Part shown: piece after piece, positions 43,547-49,694 of the stretch
Layout: each line of letters opens with the position of its first letter
How positions within the stretch are numbered: the stretch's first letter is position 1
Source: Parasediminibacterium sp051861445
GTDB taxonomy: Bacteria > Bacteroidota > Bacteroidia > Chitinophagales > Chitinophagaceae
NCBI GenBank assembly: GCA_051861445.1
Contig: JBHYCS010000008.1
Coordinates: 62,001-126,000 of the forward strand
Length of the DNA stretch: 64,000 bases
Reading direction: 5' to 3'
Notes under the pieces: generated by a model
Told to the model about the DNA's origin: nothing
The model's database searches: none
Seen by the model: only the letters and a program-made list of their open reading frames with translations
Translations under genes and position numbers: made by a program

Positions 43547-43894
43547 TTATTCATATCCGCTTTTTATGATTGTTTGAATCATTTTAAAACGATCATTCGG
43601 ATGTACAAAATTAGAAGCATGTGCAGGTATAACAATAGAATGCCCAGTTAACAATAAAGTAGATACACCGTTGATTACAATTTCGGCCTCACCTTCAATA
43701 ATCTGAATAAAAGTATCAAAAGGTGTTGTTTTTTCTGTAAGTCCTTCTCCACTATCAAACGACATTACAGATACATTTCCTGTAGATTTACGTAGTATGG
43801 TTTTTATAACTACAGAGTTGGGTACATACTCAATTATTGAAACCGTTATATAGCCCTTTCCTTTTTCTATTTCGTTGTTTTCTTGCGTTTTCAT
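43547..43894 (-). CDS. Small cupin-domain protein (paralogue of 38277-38624), 115 aa
   Basis: From the ATG at 43894 the protein aligns end to end with the other cupin: IEYVPNSVVIKTILRKSTGNVSVMSFDSGEGLTEKTTPFD against IEYIPNAVVSKTIIKKTTGNVTVSSFDAGEELAEKTLPFD, and both end KSGYE. Same length, so they form a close pair. The predicted ligand residues of motif 2 differ (IPAHASNFVH here), suggesting divergence of function. The longer frame starts at a distant upstream codon and adds hydrophobic residues that do not fit the family. A terminator separates it from the next gene upstream, so its promoter is unknown. Confidence 0.85.
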   Translation of the reverse strand: MKTQENNEIEKGKGYITVSIIEYVPNSVVIKTILRKSTGNVSVMSFDSGEGLTEKTTPFDTFIQIIEGEAEIVINGVSTLLLTGHSIVIPAHASNFVHPNDRFKMIQTIIKSGYE

Positions 43895-43930
43895 AACCAG
43901 CTGTATTAATTTGGTGATAAGAATAAAAAC

Positions 43931-43955
43931 AAAAAAGGTGGGAATAATTCCCACC
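43931..43955 (-). terminator. Intrinsic terminator of the CsbD/lipoprotein unit
   Basis: Stem GGTGGGAA (43937-43944) with TTCCCACC (43948-43955), loop TAA, followed on the minus strand by six Ts. It lies 32 bases after the lipoprotein gene and 37 bases before the second cupin gene. Confidence 0.85.
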
Positions 43956-43986
43956 AGATTTTGAAGATACGCTTATTATACTCAGA

Positions 43987-44451
43987 TTATTTTTTATTAT
44001 TAACACTGAAGTCTTTCAACGATTTACCTAAAGCATTCATATCGAAATTAAACTCTGTTTTAAACGACTCCCAATCACTATGATTTTTGTCGTAGTTATT
44101 AACTTTTATTCTTAAATTTTTGTTTTGCATTTCTAAATCATTCACTCTTTGAGTGTAAGAAGCATCCATTGATGTACCAGGCTTTTTAATATCTGCCCTT
44201 AATGCATTGATTCGTATTTCATTATTTTTTACGATAGCTTCTGCATCATTTTTAAATATTCGCCACTCTTCATCTGTTGCTGCTTTCATTTCGGCAACAC
44301 TTTCATTTTTTTCAGCAACTTTTAAATCTTGTTGTGCTTTTTCTACTTTCGACTCGGCAGCGGTTTCTTTTTCAGCAGGCGTTTTACATGCTATAAAATT
44401 ACTAACTACTATAACCGAGGCCATAGTGAGTATGAACATTGTTTTTTTCAT
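43987..44451 (-). CDS. Helical lipoprotein, 154 aa
   Basis: Lipobox IAC with Cys22 after a hydrophobic signal. The mature protein is almost entirely charged helix (KVEKAQQDLKVAEKNESVAEMKAATDEEWRIF, RINALRADIKK), likely a coiled coil, with few hydrophobic strands. I do not recognise a family with certainty. It is the second gene of the CsbD unit, 50 bases behind it, ended by a terminator. A role in the envelope under stress is inferred from position only. Confidence 0.72.
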   Translation of the reverse strand: MKKTMFILTMASVIVVSNFIACKTPAEKETAAESKVEKAQQDLKVAEKNESVAEMKAATDEEWRIFKNDAEAIVKNNEIRINALRADIKKPGTSMDASYTQRVNDLEMQNKNLRIKVNNYDKNHSDWESFKTEFNFDMNALGKSLKDFSVNNKK

Positions 44452-44501
44452 TGTATTTTGTTTAATTGATTTTTTAATAAAATTTTTTCGAAAGGCTTCG
44501 A

Positions 44502-44687
44502 TTATAATTCTTTCAAAATAACGTGTAACTCTTCTTTAGTTTTGCCCAACTTAATTTGAAGCTTGCCCAGCATTTCATCTTTTTTCCCTTCAACAAAAAG
44601 TAAATCATCGTCTGTTAGTGTGGCAAATTTTTGTTTCAATTTTCCTTTTTGTTCGTTCCAATTTCCTTCAATTGTAGTAGTATTCAT
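44502..44687 (-). CDS. CsbD family general stress protein, 61 aa
   Basis: The full CsbD signature: EGNWNEQKGKLKQKFATLTDDDLLFVEGKKDEMLGKLQIKLGKTKEEL (parts: GNWNEQKGKLKQKF and GKKDEMLGKLQIKLG). Small, soluble, helical; induced by general stress in several phyla. It heads the unit with the helical lipoprotein and has the composite element copy B upstream. The divergent paralogue at 33778-33978 heads another unit with the same element. Confidence 0.92.
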   Translation of the reverse strand: MNTTTIEGNWNEQKGKLKQKFATLTDDDLLFVEGKKDEMLGKLQIKLGKTKEELHVILKEL

Positions 44688-44719
44688 GATGTACTTTTAA
44701 ATGTGAATGATTATTATTT

Positions 44720-44778
44720 TACAAAGTTGCCAAAGCAAACTAGTTAGTGAATTATATAATTGTTTAATTAAATTATAT
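44720..44778 (-). promoter_or_regulatory. Composite regulatory element, copy B (CsbD unit)
   Basis: Minus strand: CAACTTTGTA (44720-44729), 21 bases, AATTATATAAT (44751-44761), 9 bases, ATATAATT (44771-44778). The two half-sites form a perfect 8-9-8 inverted repeat. The -7-like part ends 33 bases before the ATG. Confidence 0.78.
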
Positions 44779-44811
44779 GATTATGTGCTATGAAGAAAAA
44801 CGAAAAGATTT

Positions 44812-45324
44812 TTATATGCCAAAAACAACCTTCATCATAATGAGTGCTACTAATCCCATCACAAAAAAAGTAACCAAAAACATGGTCATATAACTTGATA
44901 AATTATAATCGGTTTTAAAGATTCGAATCCGATGATTACGTTTGCCAAACAAAAAATGAGTAGCCCTATTGTTTAAGCTTTTAGTATGCATTATTAAATC
45001 TGACTTATCTCTTAAAAAAGCTTGAATACAGTTGCTAACATCTTCGTTAGAAGGCAGTATCAATATAGCAGCATTGGGATTTTTTTTATAAATGCGTTCC
45101 ATCATAAAATTGCCTTCCACAGATTGATGCTGGTAATTAATTACTACAAAATTGGTTGTACTATCAAGGTTTTGTAATGCAAAATCAAACTCATTAAATG
45201 CGGTAACACTTAATAATTTTCCGAATTTATGTGTTAAATAATTTTGCAAAATATCTACTTGTGGTTGTATATACCCTATAATAAATAAATGCATCTCTTC
45301 TTGCTGAATGGCTTTTGTTTGCAT
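44812..45324 (-). CDS. Membrane-anchored degenerate receiver-like protein, 170 aa
   Basis: Residues about 11-118 follow the alternating beta-alpha pattern of a response-regulator receiver domain: HLFIIGYIQPQVDILQNYL, FVVINYQHQ at the third strand, AAILILPSNED and LIMHTKSLN, where Ser92 and Lys115 sit at the usual switch positions. The phospho-accepting Asp is replaced by Asn63 and the acidic pair at the start is missing, so it is probably not phosphorylated. A single transmembrane helix (about 144-169) closes the protein. It is the third gene of the Dps unit. What it senses or binds is unknown. Confidence 0.68.
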   Translation of the reverse strand: MQTKAIQQEEMHLFIIGYIQPQVDILQNYLTHKFGKLLSVTAFNEFDFALQNLDSTTNFVVINYQHQSVEGNFMMERIYKKNPNAAILILPSNEDVSNCIQAFLRDKSDLIMHTKSLNNRATHFLFGKRNHRIRIFKTDYNLSSYMTMFLVTFFVMGLVALIMMKVVFGI

Positions 45325-45377
45325 GATTGCATTTTGTTTATTCTGTTAGGTGTAATCTGCTGTAAACATCAAATAGC

Positions 45378-45938
45378 TTATGCTATAATAGTATCAATTT
45401 CAGGTGAACGCATCAGTTCCATTTCTACTACAATATCAATTTCATTGCTCACCAAAATGCCACCAGACTCAGCAATACTATTCCAAACTAAACCCCAATT
45501 GCTTCTATCTATTTTACCAGTAACATTAAATCCTGCTTTTTCATTTCCCCAGCTATCCATTACCAATCCACCAAATTTTACAAGTAATTGCACATTTTTA
45601 GTGATACCATTCATTGTTAATTCGCCCCATAATTCATGCCATGCATGATTTTCATTTTTTGTTATTGTGCTAGACTTAAAATTTATTTGCTTATGTACAT
45701 CTGTATTTAAAAAATCGGCATTCATTAAATGCTCATCCCGTTTTTCGTTTCCAGTATCAATAGAAGTGGTATCAATCCAAACATCAATTTCTGCAGTTGT
45801 AAAATCTTTATCTGTTGTATAAATGCTTGCGTCGAAGGCATTGAATTTGCCATGTACATGTGTAATCATTAAATGCCTAACACTAAACTGAATACTGCTA
45901 TGTGCTTTATCTATTAACCATTTTGTTTCGTTGGACAT
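45378..45938 (-). CDS. YceI family protein, 186 aa
   Basis: The lipocalin-like YceI barrel is recognised by WLIDKAHSSIQFSVRHLMITHVHGKFNAFD at the N-terminus, IDTTSIDTGNEKRDEHLMNADFLNTDVHKQINFKSS in the middle and the later VTGKIDRSNWGLVWN. No signal peptide is visible, unlike many YceI proteins, so it may be cytoplasmic. YceI proteins bind isoprenoid-like lipids; stress induction is reported for several. It lies 46 bases behind dps. Confidence 0.9.
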   Translation of the reverse strand: MSNETKWLIDKAHSSIQFSVRHLMITHVHGKFNAFDASIYTTDKDFTTAEIDVWIDTTSIDTGNEKRDEHLMNADFLNTDVHKQINFKSSTITKNENHAWHELWGELTMNGITKNVQLLVKFGGLVMDSWGNEKAGFNVTGKIDRSNWGLVWNSIAESGGILVSNEIDIVVEMELMRSPEIDTIIA

Positions 45939-45984
45939 GCTATTTTATTTATACGTTTTGTACTAAAAGGAAAATATGGAGAAA

Positions 45985-46458
45985 CTACTGAAGATATCTT
46001 CTTAATATCCATGCATTGGCTTCATGTTCTTGTGTTAGTTTTGTGAACAAATCGGCCGTACCGATATCCTTTTTTTCGTCTGTTATTTCTTCAACCTGTT
46101 TACGCAATAAAGTAGCAATTGCTTCATGATCGGTTAACAAAAGTTTCAGCATTTCTTTTTGTGTTGGGTAAGAATTAGGCATTTCTTTTAGTTGCGTATG
46201 TTGCAAAAATTCTTTCATAGTGCCAATGGTTTTGCCACCCAATTGATTAATACGTTCTGCTACAATGTCTATGCTTTTTTCTAGTTCTGTATATTGTACT
46301 TCAAATAGTTTATGTAATTCCATAAAACTTTCTCCAGTAACATTCCAATGAAATTTTCTTGTTTTAATATAAAGTATCATTTCGTCTGAAAGTATAGCAG
46401 TTAACAATACAATACTTTTATCTAAATGCTTACTAGACATGCCAATTGATGGTTTCAT
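45985..46458 (-). CDS. dps: Dps-family DNA-binding ferritin-like protein
   Basis: Dps stores iron and protects DNA in starved or oxidatively stressed cells. The ferroxidase-site pattern is complete: HWNVTGESFMELHKLFEVQYTELEKSIDIVAERINQLGG, with His37, His49, Glu53, Asp64 and Glu68 in canonical positions. The 157-residue size is normal; N-terminal lysines suit DNA contact. It heads the unit with yceI and the receiver-like gene and has the composite element copy C, the best palindrome of the seven, upstream. Confidence 0.93.
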   Translation of the reverse strand: MKPSIGMSSKHLDKSIVLLTAILSDEMILYIKTRKFHWNVTGESFMELHKLFEVQYTELEKSIDIVAERINQLGGKTIGTMKEFLQHTQLKEMPNSYPTQKEMLKLLLTDHEAIATLLRKQVEEITDEKKDIGTADLFTKLTQEHEANAWILRRYLQ

Positions 46459-46518
46459 ATTTATTCTTTAATCGATGAAAAAAATTTGAAGTAAGCAGAC
46501 AGCAATGTTTTGTATAAC

Positions 46519-46576
46519 TGTAAAGTTGACTATAAATAAATCCAATCTGTTATACAATTGCAACGATGAATTGTAT
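46519..46576 (-). promoter_or_regulatory. Composite regulatory element, copy C (dps unit)
   Basis: Minus strand: CAACTTTACA (46519-46528), 20 bases, AATTGTATAAC (46549-46559), 9 bases, ATACAATT (46569-46576). The repeat extends to TTATACAATT / AATTGTATAA, a perfect 10-base arm pair. The -7-like part ends 61 bases before the ATG. Confidence 0.8.
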
Positions 46577-46606
46577 AATTATAATGAACGAGATATAGAA
46601 GGTCAT

Positions 46607-47371
46607 TTACTCTTTTGTGTCAATGTTTTTTTGAAGAGAAGCTTTTTTATCGGCCTCTTTTTTCTTTAGCTCAGCTGCTTTTTTTCGTTTTTGCTCGGCA
46701 GCTTTTTCTTTCTTTTTAAAATATCCTCTCAATAAAAAATTACTTTTTGCAGCTTGCATATTTTCGTCGAGTCCTTTACTACTTTTCTTAAGGTTTACAA
46801 TAGTTTGACTAATATTATTAGCTATTGTAGGGTCTTGAATAAGCTTACCCAAAGTACCATTTCCACTATTTACCTTAATCATTATTTCTGCCAATTCTTC
46901 TGTAATTATTTCTGCATTTTCGGCTGTAACTTGTAAGCTTTTAATTATTACATCTGTTTCTACAGGTTCGGCAGAAGCAAGCATTTGATTGTCTTTTACA
47001 ACTTTTGCATTAGAAGATCCTTGAGAAATGGTAAGCATTTTATCTCCGATAATTCCGTCAGAACCAATTTGAATTTCTGAATCTGTTTTTATAAACTGTT
47101 GAATTTCTTTTCGAACTAAAATATTTACTTTAACAGTAGAGTCGTTGATAATAGTAAGCTGATCGACAGTGCCAACATTGATACCAGAAAAACGCACATT
47201 ATTTCCAACTTGTAATCCGCTTACATTATAAAAATGAGTAGTTAAATTAAATACAGGATTAAACAAATTTCTTTGTTTGCCAATTACAAAAATTGCCAAC
47301 AGAAACAAAGCAATACCACCACTTATGAATAGTCCTAATCGTACTTTAAAATTGGAAGTATGCGTATCCAT
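46607..47371 (-). CDS. MlaD-like MCE-domain protein, 254 aa
   Basis: An N-terminal transmembrane helix (about 11-27) is followed by one MCE domain (about 35-125: TTHFYNVSGLQVGNNVRFSGINVGTVDQL, SDGIIGDKMLTISQGS) and a helical then Lys-rich C-terminal tail (residues 215-254). MlaD forms the periplasmic ring of the Mla-type ABC lipid transporter. It follows mlaF by 34 bases and is the last gene before the dps promoter. Confidence 0.92.
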   Translation of the reverse strand: MDTHTSNFKVRLGLFISGGIALFLLAIFVIGKQRNLFNPVFNLTTHFYNVSGLQVGNNVRFSGINVGTVDQLTIINDSTVKVNILVRKEIQQFIKTDSEIQIGSDGIIGDKMLTISQGSSNAKVVKDNQMLASAEPVETDVIIKSLQVTAENAEIITEELAEIMIKVNSGNGTLGKLIQDPTIANNISQTIVNLKKSSKGLDENMQAAKSNFLLRGYFKKKEKAAEQKRKKAAELKKKEADKKASLQKNIDTKE

Positions 47372-47405
47372 AAAATGGGTAATTAATTATTTTAAAAGGT
47401 AAATT

Positions 47406-48185
47406 TTATTCACTAAAAAAAGCCTTTATTAATACATCATCAGACGATTGAAATGATTGCAAAGAGCCTGTTTTATACACTTTTCCGCCTTCCAACATCA
47501 ATACTCTATTGGCAGTATGTTTTGCACATTTAATATCATGTGTTATAATGATAGAAGATGTTTTGTATTTTGTTTGAACAAGATTAATAAGTTCACTAAT
47601 TTCAAAGGATGTGATAGGGTCTAAACCTGTAGTAGGTTCATCGTACAACATAATGGAAGGATCACTTACTAAAGTTCTTGCCAGGCTAATACGCTTTTTC
47701 ATTCCTCCTGAAAGCTCTGATGGCATTTTTAAAAGTGCATCTTTTAATCCCACATTTTCTAAAACTGATAACACTTTTTCAGTTATCTCTTTATCGTTTA
47801 AGTTGCGTTTAATTCTACGTAATGGAAATTCAATATTTTGCTGCACAGTCATAGAATCGTACAAAGCTCCACTTTGAAATAAGAAGCCAATTTTTTGTCT
47901 GAATATACCTAAATCAGTTGCATTAAATTGTGTAACATCTTCATCAAAAACTTTTATTACACCTGCATTGGCAGTGATTAATTGAACAATGCATTTAATT
48001 AAAACAGACTTGCCAGAACCAGACTTACCTAGTATCACTAAATTTTCTCCGTCTAATAATTTCAATGAAATTTTGTTTAAAACGATTTGACTACCGAAAG
48101 ATTTTTCAATATCAATAAGTTCTACAACAGCCTTTTCAGAAGGCTTAATTGTATTTAGAGTTATATCGTTTATAGAATTTATCAT
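47406..48185 (-). CDS. Mla-type ABC transporter ATP-binding protein (MlaF-like)
   Basis: Cytoplasmic ABC ATPase with Walker A LGKSGSGKSVL, signature LSGGMKKRISLART and Walker B SIMLYDEPTTGLDP. The LSGGMKKR form is typical of Mla/Tgd-type lipid transporters. Its start overlaps the end of the permease gene by four bases (ATGA), so translation is coupled. It drives retrograde or anterograde phospholipid transfer between membranes; direction is unresolved for this family. Confidence 0.93.
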   Translation of the reverse strand: MINSINDITLNTIKPSEKAVVELIDIEKSFGSQIVLNKISLKLLDGENLVILGKSGSGKSVLIKCIVQLITANAGVIKVFDEDVTQFNATDLGIFRQKIGFLFQSGALYDSMTVQQNIEFPLRRIKRNLNDKEITEKVLSVLENVGLKDALLKMPSELSGGMKKRISLARTLVSDPSIMLYDEPTTGLDPITSFEISELINLVQTKYKTSSIIITHDIKCAKHTANRVLMLEGGKVYKTGSLQSFQSSDDVLIKAFFSE

Positions 48186-48973
48186 GAGCTAAGCATATCG
48201 GTAATTTGAACAGCAATCATATCTAAAACTATCACTAAAAGAGATGATAATACTACAGCAGCATTGGCAGCTTTCCCTACACTTTCTGTACCTTTTCCAG
48301 CATTATAACCTTTATAGCAACCTACCAAACCTATAACAGCTCCAAAAAAGAATGTTTTAATGAATGCAGGAACAAAATCCATAAATTCTACAATGCTAAA
48401 AGCTTGTGAATAGAAAAGAACAAATGTTACATCACCTTTAATATTTGCCCCTAACCAACTACCTATAATACCTAAAGCATCTGCATATAACACCAATAGA
48501 GGAATCATAAAAACAGAAGCCCAAACCCTAGTTACAACTAAAAATTTAATAGGGTTGGTTGATGAAACTTCCATAGCATCTATTTGCTCTGTAACCCTCA
48601 TAGAACCTAACTCTGCACCCATTCCTGAACCAATTTTTCCAGCACAAATTAATGCTGTAATTACTGGCCCCATTTCTCTAATTAAAGAAACAGCAACCAT
48701 ACTTGGCAACATATTTACAGCACCAAAATCTACCAAAACGGGTCTTGATTGTATGGTTAAAACCAAACCCATAATTGCACCAGTTAAGGATATAAGTGGT
48801 AAGGTTTTAAAACCAATTTGAAAACATTGATTGGCAAATTCTTTCCACTCAAAATGTTTAGAAAACGTTTCGCTAATGATATGTTTTATAAATAAGAAAA
48901 CGTCTGCAACAATGGTAAAAGCATTAGAAATACCAACTGGCATTTTCCAATGTTTGCTTATAAAAAAAGACAT
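48182..48973 (-). CDS. Mla-type ABC transporter permease (MlaE-like)
   Basis: An inner-membrane protein with about five helices and the MlaE core: GFKTLPLISLTGAIMGLVLTIQSRPVLVDFGA, REMGPVITALICAGKIGSGMGAELGSMRVTEQIDAMEV (the E-Q-I-D-A-M-E coupling region). The 263-residue size is normal. It is the first Mla gene and lies 70 bases behind the DUF1003 gene, whose promoter carries the shared element, so the transporter may belong to that unit. No mlaA or mlaC is nearby. Confidence 0.92.
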   Translation of the reverse strand: MSFFISKHWKMPVGISNAFTIVADVFLFIKHIISETFSKHFEWKEFANQCFQIGFKTLPLISLTGAIMGLVLTIQSRPVLVDFGAVNMLPSMVAVSLIREMGPVITALICAGKIGSGMGAELGSMRVTEQIDAMEVSSTNPIKFLVVTRVWASVFMIPLLVLYADALGIIGSWLGANIKGDVTFVLFYSQAFSIVEFMDFVPAFIKTFFFGAVIGLVGCYKGYNAGKGTESVGKAANAAVVLSSLLVIVLDMIAVQITDMLSS

Positions 48974-49043
48974 ATTAAAATAACAATTTGATGCTGCTTA
49001 TTTAATGACTAAACAATGAAGAATAAAGTATTTACCAACTATT

Positions 49044-49595
49044 TTATCGAACAATAATTCTATCTAATTGGTGGTTAATTTTTTGTAACAATGTGAACTG
49101 TTTTTCTTGTGTACCAAAAAGGGTTTTTATTTCTTCTTCTAACAATAAATCTATTTTTTGATGCAAACTTCTTATTTGCATTTCGGCTTTTAAATTGATA
49201 AGATAATCGTTTTCATTTCTAACTCTATCTTTCTCTTCTTGCCTATTCTGGCTCATCATAATTACAGGTGCTTGAAAGGCTGCAACACAGGATAAAATTA
49301 AATTCATCAAGATAAATGGATAAGGATCGAAATGATAATAACCAATAGAAATAACATTGAAAACAATCCATAAAACAATGATGATACAGAACAACATAAT
49401 AAAACGCCAACTACCTCCAAAACGAGCAACTTTATCAGATATTTTTTGCCCTTCGGTAATAATTTCAGTTGGAGGATTTAGTAAATTATGTACAATAAGT
49501 TGTTCTTCTTTAATGGCACTTTCAACTATTTGGTGCAACTTATTTAAATGCTCATTTTCTTCTTGTCTAATTTGAGTTTGTACATTGGTCTTCAT
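49044..49595 (-). CDS. DUF1003-domain membrane protein, 183 aa
   Basis: From the ATG at 49595 the DUF1003 pattern is seen: ISDKVARFGGSWRFIMLFCIIIVLWIVFN, PYPFILMNLILSCVAAFQAPVIMMSQNRQEEKDR, with two transmembrane helices (about 78-100 and 108-130), then a helical cytoplasmic end. The family's function is unknown. It heads the unit that continues into mlaE-mlaF-mlaD and has the composite element copy D directly upstream, the closest of all to its ATG. Confidence 0.9.
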   Translation of the reverse strand: MKTNVQTQIRQEENEHLNKLHQIVESAIKEEQLIVHNLLNPPTEIITEGQKISDKVARFGGSWRFIMLFCIIIVLWIVFNVISIGYYHFDPYPFILMNLILSCVAAFQAPVIMMSQNRQEEKDRVRNENDYLINLKAEMQIRSLHQKIDLLLEEEIKTLFGTQEKQFTLLQKINHQLDRIIVR

Positions 49596-49610
49596 AGCGT
49601 TAGTTTGTAT

Positions 49611-49668
49611 TGTAAAGTTGAACTTTATATACTTAAAAAACTTACACAATTACAATTTTTTATTATAT
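49611..49668 (-). promoter_or_regulatory. Composite regulatory element, copy D (DUF1003/Mla unit)
   Basis: Minus strand: CAACTTTACA (49611-49620), 20 bases, AATTGTGTAAG (49641-49651), 9 bases, ATATAATA (49661-49668, full match). The -7-like part ends only 16 bases before the ATG. The site occupies nearly all of the 99-base gap to the ATPase gene. Confidence 0.75.
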
Positions 49669-49694
49669 TATTTTCATACTGCATTATTTACAAA

